From Nonomuraea turcica (GTDB taxonomy: Bacteria; Actinomycetota; Actinomycetes; Streptosporangiales; Streptosporangiaceae): a DNA stretch of 64,000 bases. The stretch covers positions 558,001 through 622,000 of the forward strand of contig NZ_JAUZQF010000003.1 in NCBI RefSeq assembly GCF_030718205.1, in the 5' to 3' direction. A program made the translations under genes and the position numbers. The notes under the pieces were generated by a model, which was given only the letters and a program-made list of their open reading frames with translations, was not told the DNA's origin and ran no database searches. Below, piece by piece: positions 1-8,720 of the stretch. Position 1 is the stretch's first letter; each line of letters opens with the position of its first letter.

Positions 1-1100
1 AGATGGAGCATCAGCCTGGCGGCAGCGAAGGCGACAACATCGTCAAGACCCGCCTGTCCACCGGCGAGATGACGGACGTGTTCTGGTACAACTCGGGCTC
101 ATTGCTGCAGGCGCTCAACCCCACCCAGACCCTCGTCGATCTCAGCAATGACCCCGTCCTCGCCAACGTCCAGACCGATTACCTGCCCGTGGTCACGCAA
201 GGCGGCAAGGTGTACGGCGTTCCCGCCACGACGCTCACCGGCGGCGGCATCCTGTACAACCGCAAGGTCTACGACCAGCTGGGCCTGGAGATCCCCAAGA
301 CGTGGGCCGAGTTCATGGCCAACAACGACAAGATCAAGGCGGCCGGGATCACCCCGGTGATCAGCACGTTCAAGGACACGTGGACGTCGCAGATCTTCGT
401 GCTCGCCGACTACTACAACGTCCAGGCGGCAGCACCGACCTTCGCCCAGGACTACACGGCGGGCAAGGCGAAGTACGCCACCACGCCCGCCGCACAGGGC
501 GGGTTCCAGCACCTCGCCGATGTGCACGCCAAGGACTACCTCAACAAGGGCTTCGGTTCGGCCACCCTCGATCAGGGCCTGAAGATGCTGGTCGAGGGCA
601 AGGGCGCACACTACGCGATGCTCAGCGGGCTGCTGCCGCCGCTTCTGGCCACCTACCCGCAGACGGCCACTGACGTCGGCTTCTTCGGCGTCCCCGGCAC
701 CGACCCGGCCAAGAGCGGCGCCACCGTCTGGGAGCCCCCCGCCATCTACATCGCCAAGACCACCGAGCACCTGGACGCGGCCAAGAAGTTCCTCGCCTTC
801 GTCGCCTCGCCGGCAGGCACGGAGGCCGTGAGCGCGGCGGTGCGGCCGTCGGGGCCGTATCGCATCAAGGGGTCCAAGCTGCCTGAGGACGCCATCCAGG
901 TGGCCAAGGACCTTCAGGGCTACATCGACAACGGCGCCACGGCGCCGGCGCTGGAGTTCCTGTCGCCCATCAAGGGCCCGTCGCTGGAACAGATCACGGT
1001 CGCGGTCGGCTCCGGGCTGACACCGCCCGCCGAGGGGGCCGCCCAGTACGACAAGGACGTGGAGAAGCAGGCCAAGCAGTTGGGGCTCGCGGGGTGGTGA
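1..1100 (+). CDS. sugar ABC transporter substrate-binding protein (5' end missing)
   Basis: The gene is open at the left window edge, so the signal peptide and lipobox are not visible. About 366 residues remain; family members usually have 420-450. The visible part has the family-1 (MalE-type) extracellular binding-protein pattern. It holds a segment with KVYGVP followed by GGILYNRKVYDQLGL, the usual 'calls the ligand domain and names the hinge' region. The C-terminal half contains AAKKFLAFVASPAG, typical of these proteins. The role would be capture of a mono- or oligosaccharide outside the membrane for the two permeases that follow at once. Its TGA overlaps the next start by four bases, so the three genes are one operon. 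No ATPase gene is visible, as is common in actinomycetes that share an MsiK-type ATPase. The substrate cannot be named. Confidence 0.9.
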   Translation, partial: MEHQPGGSEGDNIVKTRLSTGEMTDVFWYNSGSLLQALNPTQTLVDLSNDPVLANVQTDYLPVVTQGGKVYGVPATTLTGGGILYNRKVYDQLGLEIPKTWAEFMANNDKIKAAGITPVISTFKDTWTSQIFVLADYYNVQAAAPTFAQDYTAGKAKYATTPAAQGGFQHLADVHAKDYLNKGFGSATLDQGLKMLVEGKGAHYAMLSGLLPPLLATYPQTATDVGFFGVPGTDPAKSGATVWEPPAIYIAKTTEHLDAAKKFLAFVASPAGTEAVSAAVRPSGPYRIKGSKLPEDAIQVAKDLQGYIDNGATAPALEFLSPIKGPSLEQITVAVGSGLTPPAEGAAQYDKDVEKQAKQLGLAGW

Positions 1101-2020
1101 CCAAGCAGCATGCCGGGCCCCGTACGGGGCCCGGCGCGCCGCCGCACGCCCGTCCGGCGGCCACACGCAAGTCGGCCTACCCGTACGCGTTGTACCTGCC
1201 GGCCGCGGTCGTCTACTTGGTGATCTTCCTGGTCCCGACCGTGATGGCCTTCTACTTCGCGCTGACCCGGTGGACGTTGTTCGACAGCACCTTCGTCGGC
1301 CTGCAGAACTTCCGCGACTTCCTCGCCGAGCAGAACCTGCGCATCGGCTTCCAGAACACGATCATCTACGCCGTGGTGACCAGTGGCCTGAAGGTCGTGC
1401 TCGGACTGCTGCTGGGCGTGCTGCTCACCAGCAGGCTGCGGCTGCGCGGGTTTCTGCGCTCGGTCGTGTTCTTCCCCGTCCTCGTCTCCACGGTGGCGGT
1501 CGGCATCACCTTCAGCGCGTTGCTGCGGCCGGACACCGGGCTGGTCAACAAGACCCTCGCCCTGGCCGGCATCGACGGCCCGGACTGGCTCGGCGACGCC
1601 GGCACCGCGCTGCTGTCGGTCGCTCTGGTGGACGTATGGAAGGGCGTGGGCCTGGCCACCGTCATCTACATCGCGGGCATCATGTCGATTCCCCGCGACT
1701 ACTATCAGGCGGTCGCGGTCGACGGGGGCACCGCCTGGCACCGCTTCCGGCACGTCACGCTGCCGCTGAGCTGGCCGGCCACCTATTCCGTGATCATCCT
1801 GTCCTTCATCGGCGGGCTGCGCTCGTTCGACCTGATCTGGACGATGACCCGCGGCGGGCCCGGCTTCACCAGCGACACCATCGCCTCGATCATCTACAAG
1901 CAATATCAGGCCGGCTTCTTCGGCCTTTCCACCGCGGGCAACGTGCTGCTGTTCCTCATCGTCACCGCCATCGTCGTGCCGCTCAACTACGTCCTCGGCA
2001 AGAGGCAGGTCGCCGCATGA
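1097..2020 (+). CDS. sugar ABC transporter permease (MalF type)
   Basis: This is an inner-membrane permease of about 307 residues with six predicted transmembrane helices, starting after a short basic N-terminus. The EAA-loop region reads AVAVDGGTAWHRFRHVTLPL, matching the family consensus for the ATPase-docking loop. I chose the GTG at 1097 because it makes a GTGA overlap with the upstream stop; a GTG three bases earlier is equally possible. It pairs with the permease at 2017 to form the channel for the binding protein upstream. Confidence 0.92.
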   Translation: MTKQHAGPRTGPGAPPHARPAATRKSAYPYALYLPAAVVYLVIFLVPTVMAFYFALTRWTLFDSTFVGLQNFRDFLAEQNLRIGFQNTIIYAVVTSGLKVVLGLLLGVLLTSRLRLRGFLRSVVFFPVLVSTVAVGITFSALLRPDTGLVNKTLALAGIDGPDWLGDAGTALLSVALVDVWKGVGLATVIYIAGIMSIPRDYYQAVAVDGGTAWHRFRHVTLPLSWPATYSVIILSFIGGLRSFDLIWTMTRGGPGFTSDTIASIIYKQYQAGFFGLSTAGNVLLFLIVTAIVVPLNYVLGKRQVAA

Positions 2021-2844
2021 GAACGCTCAAGAAGCTCAGCGCCGAGACGGTCGCGCTGATTCTGGCAACCGTGATCTTCCTGGTGCCCTTCTCGTTCATG
2101 CTGCTGACCGCGGTCAAGGATCAGGCGCAGTCCGCGGACCTCGACTTCGCCTGGCCGGCCGGCTGGCCGATCGTGCAGAACTTCGTCGAGGTCGTCGAGG
2201 CACGCGACTACATACTGCTGCGCGCCTTCGTCAACTCCACCATCCTCACCGTCGCATCGGTCGCGCTGATCGTGATCTTCGCGGCCATGGCCGCGTTCGT
2301 GCTGCAGCGCCGGGCCGGGAGGATCGGGTCGCTGGCCAACTTCCTGGTGCTGTCAGGGCTCATCATCCCGCCTGCGATCGTGCCCACGATCTGGCTGCTG
2401 CAGGGGCTCGGCCTGTTCAAGAGCCTGCCCGGACTGATCCTGGTCGAGGTCGCCTACGGTCTGTCGTACGCGGTGCTACTGTTCCGCGCCTTCATCGCGG
2501 CCGTCCCCCGTGAGTTGGACGAGGCCGCCCAGATCGACGGCTGCACCGGGCTCACCCTGTTCTTCCGCGTGATCTTTCCGCTGCTCCGGCCCGTCACCAT
2601 CACGGTGATTCTCACCACGTCGGTCGCCGTGTTCAACGACTTCGTCAACCCCCTGTACTTCACCCCGGGCGACGAGAACGCCACCGTGCAGCTCACCCTC
2701 TACAACTTCCAGAGCCAGTACAGCACCCAGTGGAACCTGCTGTTCATGGACATCGTCCTGATCACGATCCCCCCGCTGCTGGTTTTCGTCTTCTTCAATC
2801 GCAAGATCGTCGCCGGCATGACCGCCGGCGCCATCAAGGGATGA
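2017..2844 (+). CDS. sugar ABC transporter permease (MalG type)
   Basis: The 275-residue membrane protein starts at an ATGA overlap with the preceding permease. Its N-terminus (MRTLKKLSAETVALI) leads into the first membrane segment. The EAA loop appears as ELDEAAQIDGCTGLTLFFRV, and the C-terminus ends AGMTAGAIKG, the classic ending of MalG-type subunits. A longer open frame reaching back to 1270 is an artefact of high GC. Together with the previous two genes it forms a carbohydrate importer. The alpha/beta hydrolase gene follows after 58 bases and may belong to the same transcript. Confidence 0.92.
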   Translation: MRTLKKLSAETVALILATVIFLVPFSFMLLTAVKDQAQSADLDFAWPAGWPIVQNFVEVVEARDYILLRAFVNSTILTVASVALIVIFAAMAAFVLQRRAGRIGSLANFLVLSGLIIPPAIVPTIWLLQGLGLFKSLPGLILVEVAYGLSYAVLLFRAFIAAVPRELDEAAQIDGCTGLTLFFRVIFPLLRPVTITVILTTSVAVFNDFVNPLYFTPGDENATVQLTLYNFQSQYSTQWNLLFMDIVLITIPPLLVFVFFNRKIVAGMTAGAIKG

Positions 2845-2902
2845 CATGACCTCTCTGAACGTCGAACCGGCGACCGGCTGGCGTACCTGAAAAGGCGGCA
2901 CA

Positions 2903-3685
2903 GTGATCCAAAACCACGACTTTCAGCACAACAGTCGGATTTTGCGCTCCACAGTGCACATTCCTGACGGAGGGGTCGCGACCCGCCTGCCGACGGTGGT
3001 GTTCGTCCACGGGTTCTCCAACAACCGGATGGAGAACCGCTCCTTCGTCCAGATGTCGCGCCTTCTGGAGAGCAGCGGTATCGCATCGGTCCGGTTCGAC
3101 CTGTCCGGGCACGGGGAAAGCGACGGCGACTTCTTCGACGTCACTATCACGGGAGAGATAGCGGAAACCCGATCGGTGATGCGGGCCGTCCGCGACTTCG
3201 ATTTCGCCGACCCGGAACGTATCGGCCTGGTCGGGATGAGCATGGGCGGTGTCGTCGCGGGCATCGTGGCCGCCGAAGAGCCGGGCATCAGCGCCGTGTG
3301 CCTGTGGTCGCCGGCCGCCGTAGCCCCCTTCGAGGTGGGTTCCGGCTACCTCAAGGGTCGCGACATCGCCGCTGAGATCGGGGAGAAAGGATACTTCGAC
3401 GCCGATGGCCACCGGATGAGCCCTGCCCTGGTCGAGGACATCGCCGCGCTCGACGTCTACGGCCGGTCCTGTGCGTATGCCGGGCCCGTGCGCATCGTCC
3501 ACGGCGACAAGGACGACATCGCGCCGCTCTCCTACGCTCGCCGCTACCTCGAACACTACGACGGCAACGTGGAACTGGAAGTCGTCGAAGGCGCCGACCA
3601 CGGCTGGGCCGCCGTTCCCCACCGCACCCGGCTGCACCAGTCCTCGTTGCAGTTCTTCCGCGAGAGGCTCGAGGTCCGCACTTGA
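2903..3685 (+). CDS. alpha/beta hydrolase
   Basis: The 260-residue cytoplasmic serine hydrolase has an early VVFVHGFSNN segment (oxyanion loop) and a GMSMGG nucleophile elbow with Ser113. An acidic residue follows in VHGDKDD (about Asp204/205), and His233 lies in ADHGW, so the catalytic triad is complete. The start is a GTG preceded by AAAGGCGG. The family covers esterases, acyl-peptide hydrolases and dienelactone-type hydrolases. Because it lies 58 bases downstream of the sugar permeases, removal of acyl groups (such as acetyl or feruloyl) from an imported sugar is plausible, but that is inference from context only. An inverted repeat that looks like a terminator follows directly. Confidence 0.85.
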   Translation: MIQNHDFQHNSRILRSTVHIPDGGVATRLPTVVFVHGFSNNRMENRSFVQMSRLLESSGIASVRFDLSGHGESDGDFFDVTITGEIAETRSVMRAVRDFDFADPERIGLVGMSMGGVVAGIVAAEEPGISAVCLWSPAAVAPFEVGSGYLKGRDIAAEIGEKGYFDADGHRMSPALVEDIAALDVYGRSCAYAGPVRIVHGDKDDIAPLSYARRYLEHYDGNVELEVVEGADHGWAAVPHRTRLHQSSLQFFRERLEVRT

Positions 3686-3694
3686 TCCGGATCA

Positions 3695-3727
3695 GCCACC
3701 GCCACGCCCGCCCGGTCCGGCGGTGGC
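3695..3727 (+). terminator. hairpin terminator after the alpha/beta hydrolase
   Basis: A 9-bp perfect stem (GCCACCGCC paired with GGCGGTGGC) with a 15-base loop begins nine bases after the hydrolase stop codon. There is no long T-run, which is normal for actinomycete terminators. It separates the transporter-hydrolase unit from the P450 gene. Confidence 0.6.
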
Positions 3728-3825
3728 GTCTCCGGCTGACGTCACGGAGTCGCGGGACATCCGGTGGTGACCTCTGGACGTATCACACAGGGGGCCCGGA
3801 GACCGACGTCAAATGGAGCTGCGTG

Positions 3826-5097
3826 ATGACCGTGGACGACCGCTTCGGGCAAGGCGTGGGAGAGGCACGGAAGAACCGGTTGCTGGGCACAGCCAGTGAG
3901 GTCGTGACCGATCCGGTTACGGACTGGGCGACCGACTTCTCCCATGTCGATCCCGTCTGGGCCGCCGATCCTTATCCGATCCAGGACGAGCTGCGGCAGC
4001 GTTGCCCGATCGCGCACACCGAGCGGTTCGGCGGCGTGTGGCTGCCGACGCGCTATAAGGACGTGGCCGCCGTCGCGTACGACACCGAGCGTTTCTCCTC
4101 CCGGGCGATCATCGTCAGCAACAACAAACCGCCACTCGACCTGGCCCCGGTAGGCGACGCCCCGCCCATCACCTCGGACCCGCCGTTCCACCGCGATGCC
4201 CGGCAATTGTTGCTGCCGATGTTCACCAAGGCAGCGGTGGCCGAGCAGGAAGAGGCCACGCGGGCGTACTGCCACGAGTTGATCGACGCGATGCGGGGGC
4301 GGGAGGTCGTGGACGCTGCCCGTGACTACGCCCAGCACATCCCGGTGCGGGTGATCGCCGACATGCTCGGCTTCCCGCCCGAGGACGGCCCGCGCTTCCG
4401 CGAGTTCGTCGAGAACGTCCTGGAGAGCATCAACCAGCCGGCCGAGGAACGGCTCGCACGCCAGGACGAATTGGCCGGTTACCTCGTCGCGCAGATCCAC
4501 GAGCACGTGGCCAGGCCGCGCGACGATCTGACGACGTACCTCATCAACGCCGAACTCCATGGGCAGAAGCTGGACCCCATGCACGTGGTGGGCACGATGA
4601 TGCTGCTCCTCATCGCCGGCATCGACACGACGTGGAGCGCCATCGGGGCGTCCCTGTGGCACCTGGCCAAGACCCCGGCCGACCGCGAGCGCCTGGTGGC
4701 CGAGCCGGGACTGCTGCCGACCGCGATCGAGGAGTTCCTGCGCGCCTACGCCCCGGTCACCATGGCTCGGCTGGTCAAGCAGGATATGCAGTGGAACGGC
4801 GTGGACATGAAGGCCGACGACTGGATCCTGCTGTCCTTCCCCGCCGCCAACCGCGACCCTGCCCAGTTCGAGCGGGCGGACGAGGTGCTCATCGACCGTG
4901 AGCTGAACCGGCACGCCGCCTTCGGCCTCGGCGTCCACCGCTGCGTGGGCTCCCACCTGGCCCGCATGGAGCTCCGGGTCGCTCTGGGGGTCTGGCTGGA
5001 GCGCATCCCCGCCTTCGCCCTGGCGGACCTGGCAGCGGTGACGTGGGCGGCCGGCCAGGTACGCGGCCCCCGCGCCCTCCCCCTCCGCATCCTCTGA
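3826..5097 (+). CDS. cytochrome P450
   Basis: The 423-residue soluble bacterial P450 (monooxygenase) shows all signature parts. The I-helix oxygen-binding motif AGIDTTWS lies at about residues 263-270, the K-helix ExxR in EEFLR, and the heme loop reads FGLGVHRCVGSHLAR with the cysteine ligand at about residue 373. The open frame extends upstream to 3682, but ATG 3826 has GGAG at 3815-3818 in good position, and the family length fits. No ferredoxin or reductase gene lies beside it, so electrons must come from elsewhere. The substrate is unknown; neighbouring genes suggest carbohydrate or polymer metabolism but do not prove it. Confidence 0.93.
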   Translation: MTVDDRFGQGVGEARKNRLLGTASEVVTDPVTDWATDFSHVDPVWAADPYPIQDELRQRCPIAHTERFGGVWLPTRYKDVAAVAYDTERFSSRAIIVSNNKPPLDLAPVGDAPPITSDPPFHRDARQLLLPMFTKAAVAEQEEATRAYCHELIDAMRGREVVDAARDYAQHIPVRVIADMLGFPPEDGPRFREFVENVLESINQPAEERLARQDELAGYLVAQIHEHVARPRDDLTTYLINAELHGQKLDPMHVVGTMMLLLIAGIDTTWSAIGASLWHLAKTPADRERLVAEPGLLPTAIEEFLRAYAPVTMARLVKQDMQWNGVDMKADDWILLSFPAANRDPAQFERADEVLIDRELNRHAAFGLGVHRCVGSHLARMELRVALGVWLERIPAFALADLAAVTWAAGQVRGPRALPLRIL

Positions 5098-5175
5098 CCA
5101 TCGAAGACTGTTGAAGCCTGCCTGCCGACATATGATCCTTTGATCTGATATTTGCGCGATTGTCGGAAGGCCTCC

Positions 5176-7470
5176 ATGATCCACCCCCTCAGTCGGCGGT
5201 CCGCCCTGCTGGGCGCCGCGGCCGTGGCCGGCCTCGCCCTGTGGGAAAGACCGGCCGAGGCGGTCGGCGCCGCCGCGTTCGACGCGGCGCGTGAGCGCTG
5301 GGTGAGCCTGCTGGCCGGCGGGTCGTACAACTCCGCCTACACCGACAAGACACAGGCGATCGAGGGCTCGGCCCATGCGGTGCTGCGCAAGCTGAAGCCC
5401 GCCCCCGACCGCCCGAGCCTGTGGCCCGACCTGCCGCTCGAGGACCCCGGGACGGGCAACTTCAACCGCGCCTACAACCGCATGCGCACGCTGGCGCTGG
5501 GCTGGGCTACGCCGGGCACCGCCATGCACCGGGACGGGCAGGTCGCCGAGACCGCGGTCAGGGCGCTGGACTTCCTGTACGAGCACGCCTACCACGAGGG
5601 GCTCGACCGGCGGGGCAGCAACTGGTTCTGGTGGGAGATCGGCGTCCCCCGCGCGCTGACCGACACCTGCGCCCTGCTCTACGATGGCCTGCCCAAGGAC
5701 CGCCTCGAGCGCTGGCTGCGACCGCTGCACCGCTGGTGCCCCGACCCGGAGCGCCGCGTCAGCCATCCCGGCGTCGTCGAGACCGGCGCCAACCGGGCGG
5801 GCAAGGCCACGGCGGTGGCGATGCGCGGATTGCTCACCCACGACGCCCGCCTCATCAAGCGGGCCAGGGACGCGGTCTCCGACCTGCTGCGGCCGACCAG
5901 GGGTCCAGGTGACGGCTTCTACCGTGACGGGTCGTTCATCCAGCACGATGTGTTCCCCTACACCGGCAGTTACGGTGTGGACTACCTGGAGAGCGTGGCC
6001 AAGCTGATCGCCATGCTCTCCAAGTCACCGTGGGAGATCACCGGAATCGGGAACGTGTACGACATGGTGGATCGCTCGTTCGCGCCGTTCATCTTCGACG
6101 GGCTGATGATGGACTGCGTACGCGGCCGGCAGATCTCGGTGCAGGGCCATCGCGACTACCACTCGGGGCAGAAGGCGGTCGAGGCCATCCTCACGCTGCT
6201 GGAGACGGCGCCCGAGCGCCATGCCCGGCGCTGGCGGCCGCTGGTGAAGGGCTGGCTCACCCGCAACCAGGCCATCCCCTACGACACGCTCGCACCGCTG
6301 GCGAGCATCGCGAAGGCCACGGCCCTGCTGGAGGACCCGTCGGTGCCGGTCGGCCCGCGCACGACGGGCACGTACGTCTTCGCCGACATGGACCGGGTCG
6401 TGCACCGCCGCCCCACCTGGTCCTACGCGATCGCGATGAGCTCGGAGCGGATCGGCGCGGCCGAGGCCATGAACCGGGAGAACCTGCACGGCTGGTACAC
6501 CGGCGACGGCATGACCTACCTCTACACCGGCGACCTCACCCACTGGAACGACGACCTGTGGCCCACGATCGACCCGTACCGGCTGCCGGGCACGACGGTC
6601 GACACGCGGCGACGCGCCGCTCTCCCGCACGGCAAGCGTCGCCTGCCACCCACCCCGTGGGCGGGCGGCGTGGCACTCGACGGCGAGTACGGCGTGGCGG
6701 CCATGAAGCTGATCGCCGACGGCTCCTCGCTGCGGGCCAAGAAAGCGTGGTTCCTTCTCGATGACGCGGTGATCGCGCTCGGTACCGGCATCGCCGCCTC
6801 CGACGGCCGCCGCATCGAGACCATCGTGGAGAACCGCAACACCCACGACCGGCATCCGCCGCTGACCCGGGGCGACGGCTGGGTCCACCTGTCCGGCGTG
6901 GCCGGCTACGCGCTGCTCGACGACGCCGACCCGAAGGTGATCCGCAAGAAGCGCACCGGCCGCTGGCGGGACATCGACAAGGGCGCCACCACTGGAGGCG
7001 ACAAGACCCCCGTCACCAGGCACTACACGACGATCCTCATCGACCACGGCGTCGATCCGCGCAAGGCACGCTATGCCTATGCCGTGCTGCCCGAAGCCTC
7101 CATCGCGCAGACCGCGGCTTACGGCCGGCGCATCGAGATCCTCGCCAACTCCAGAACGGTGCAGGCCATTTCCCGCGACAATCTGCTCGCCGCCGTCTTC
7201 TGGCGCGCGGGGACCGTCGAGACCGCGGATGGACCACTCACCGCCGACGGCCCATGCACGCTGCTCATCCGCCGCGACCACAAGCGGGTACAGCTCGCGG
7301 TCTCCGACCCGTCCAGGACCGCCGACGAGGTGAAGATCACCCTGCCGTGGCCGGTCAAGGCGGTCAAGGAAAACGACCGGAGCGTGCGCAAGGCGAAGAG
7401 GGCGGTCAAGGTGGAAGTGGCTGGGAGCCGCGGGCACGCCCACACCGCGGTGGTGCACGTCAGTCCATGA
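5176..7470 (+). CDS. polysaccharide lyase family 8 (hyaluronate/chondroitin/xanthan lyase type), secreted
   Basis: The 764-residue protein begins with a Tat-like signal (SRRSALLGAAAVAGLAL). The alpha-toroid domain contains NWFWWEIGVPRAL. Catalytic residues of the family can be placed as Asn206 in TGANRAG, His257 in SFIQHD and Tyr266 in TGSYG, nine residues after the histidine as in chondroitinase AC. A second conserved block reads NRENLHGWYTGDGM and leads into the beta-sandwich part. Such enzymes cleave uronic-acid-containing polysaccharides by beta-elimination outside the cell. ATG 5176 is preceded by GGAAGG with a five-base gap; an in-frame TTG further up is less likely. The stop overlaps the end of the convergent gene by 11 bases. 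Confidence 0.92.
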   Translation: MIHPLSRRSALLGAAAVAGLALWERPAEAVGAAAFDAARERWVSLLAGGSYNSAYTDKTQAIEGSAHAVLRKLKPAPDRPSLWPDLPLEDPGTGNFNRAYNRMRTLALGWATPGTAMHRDGQVAETAVRALDFLYEHAYHEGLDRRGSNWFWWEIGVPRALTDTCALLYDGLPKDRLERWLRPLHRWCPDPERRVSHPGVVETGANRAGKATAVAMRGLLTHDARLIKRARDAVSDLLRPTRGPGDGFYRDGSFIQHDVFPYTGSYGVDYLESVAKLIAMLSKSPWEITGIGNVYDMVDRSFAPFIFDGLMMDCVRGRQISVQGHRDYHSGQKAVEAILTLLETAPERHARRWRPLVKGWLTRNQAIPYDTLAPLASIAKATALLEDPSVPVGPRTTGTYVFADMDRVVHRRPTWSYAIAMSSERIGAAEAMNRENLHGWYTGDGMTYLYTGDLTHWNDDLWPTIDPYRLPGTTVDTRRRAALPHGKRRLPPTPWAGGVALDGEYGVAAMKLIADGSSLRAKKAWFLLDDAVIALGTGIAASDGRRIETIVENRNTHDRHPPLTRGDGWVHLSGVAGYALLDDADPKVIRKKRTGRWRDIDKGATTGGDKTPVTRHYTTILIDHGVDPRKARYAYAVLPEASIAQTAAYGRRIEILANSRTVQAISRDNLLAAVFWRAGTVETADGPLTADGPCTLLIRRDHKRVQLAVSDPSRTADEVKITLPWPVKAVKENDRSVRKAKRAVKVEVAGSRGHAHTAVVHVSP

Positions 7471-8659
7471 TCACGGCGGAACGCAGGGCGGCGCGGATGC
7501 TGGTGGCCGGGTCGCCGAGGTGATAGATCCGCTCCGACGGTTCGATGCCGTCCAGGAACTCCTGGTAGCGGACGGCGTAGTCCAGGTGGGACAGCGGTTC
7601 GGCGATCGCCAGTGCTCGGGCCGGGTCGCTACCGGGTGCGTAGGCGGTCCAGGCCTCGATCCAGGCCTCGGCGGCGGCGGGTCGTTTGGCGGGGGGAAGC
7701 CAGTCGCGGGCCCGTATTCCGTCCAGCACCGGGTTGCCGACGTGCGCGTCGGCGAAGTCCACCACGGCCGGCGGACCGCCGTCGCTGCGCCAGTTTCCCG
7801 GGTGGAAGTCGCCGTGCACGACCGTGTCGGGCAGGCCGCACTCGGCCAGCAGGGGCCACCGTTCGACCAGCTCGTACGCACCCTCCAGCTCCTCTGCGGT
7901 CAGCTCGCGGGCCACGTCACCGGCGAGCAGCTCGCGGACCCGGTCGGCGACGACGGGTCCGCGCCGGTCAGGCAACCCGGGCGGGATCGCGCCCGCCAGG
8001 CCGGCCTGTGCGGCGGACAGTCGCGTCACAGCGCTGTCGATGATCTCGACGGGAGCGTCCCAGCAGTCCTCGCCGGGAAGGTGCTCCAGCAGGACCCGCC
8101 GCGGTCCCGACGCCACGACCGTGGGAACCAGGCCGGGGTCCAGGGCCGCGAACGCGCCGATGACGGCGGCCTCGTCGGTGGCGAAGTGCGGTGTGGCCTT
8201 CAGCCATACGGGCCCTTGGGCGGTGGGCAGGAGGAACAGCCCGGCCAGATTCCAGGTCCTGCGTTGCCGGATCGGCCCGGTCAGCGGTCGCCCGGCCGTC
8301 CTCAGCGCGTCCGCTGCCCAGCTCAACAGCTCCCGCAGCCCGTCGATCCGCGCCCACGGCGCCCGCAGCCGCTCGGGCCTGTCCAGCACCCCATGATCAG
8401 CGGGCAGCGGAGCCGTCAGCCGCCCGGGGGCGGGCCACTCTAGCGCTTCGACGTGATAGGTCACATGACCACCCCGGCCGCCTTCGCCGCCGTCCACGTC
8501 CAGGAGGCGCAGCACCAGGACGTCCACGCCGAGCGCCTGGCGCAGGTGCGCGACGACCGGCTCCACATCGGCCCACCACGGCACATCCACCGCGAACGGG
8601 CCGATGACACCGAGCCGATCGTCACCCGAGGTGATCCATGCGCTGACTGTCCTGTCCAT
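7460..8659 (-). CDS. aminoglycoside phosphotransferase-fold protein
   Basis: The protein of about 399 residues has the phosphotransferase (APH/choline kinase) catalytic block VVHGDFHPGNW and the metal-binding block VVDFADAHVGNPVLD in its last third. The N-terminal 110 residues are unlike typical kinases and may be a NUDIX-like or other small domain. I start it at ATG 8659 (MDRTVSAWITSGDDR), although the frame is open to 8695. Families with this fold phosphorylate small molecules such as aminoglycosides, macrolides, choline or homoserine. Nothing here shows the substrate, and a resistance role should not be assumed. It converges on the polysaccharide lyase gene. Confidence 0.82.
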   Translation of the reverse strand: MDRTVSAWITSGDDRLGVIGPFAVDVPWWADVEPVVAHLRQALGVDVLVLRLLDVDGGEGGRGGHVTYHVEALEWPAPGRLTAPLPADHGVLDRPERLRAPWARIDGLRELLSWAADALRTAGRPLTGPIRQRRTWNLAGLFLLPTAQGPVWLKATPHFATDEAAVIGAFAALDPGLVPTVVASGPRRVLLEHLPGEDCWDAPVEIIDSAVTRLSAAQAGLAGAIPPGLPDRRGPVVADRVRELLAGDVARELTAEELEGAYELVERWPLLAECGLPDTVVHGDFHPGNWRSDGGPPAVVDFADAHVGNPVLDGIRARDWLPPAKRPAAAEAWIEAWTAYAPGSDPARALAIAEPLSHLDYAVRYQEFLDGIEPSERIYHLGDPATSIRAALRSAVIMD

Positions 8660-8720
8660 CCGCTCAGTGTGATCGCTCCCCGCGACGCCCGCCACGGAAT
8701 ATCCGGCCGGTGCGGCGGCC

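Noticed and set aside
5130..5153. ATATGATC / GATCTGATAT imperfect inverted repeat before the polysaccharide lyase gene
   Set aside because: Arms are uneven by two bases and there is no regulator next to it; too weak to call an operator.
3742..5946. 734-residue open frame on the minus strand across the P450 and lyase genes
   Set aside because: It is antisense to two well-supported genes and rich in Gly, Arg, Val and His in a pattern typical of GC-rich shadow frames; no family motif is visible.
7460..8659. Antibiotic-resistance phosphotransferase
   Set aside because: The fold is shared by many small-molecule kinases and there is no resistance-gene context.
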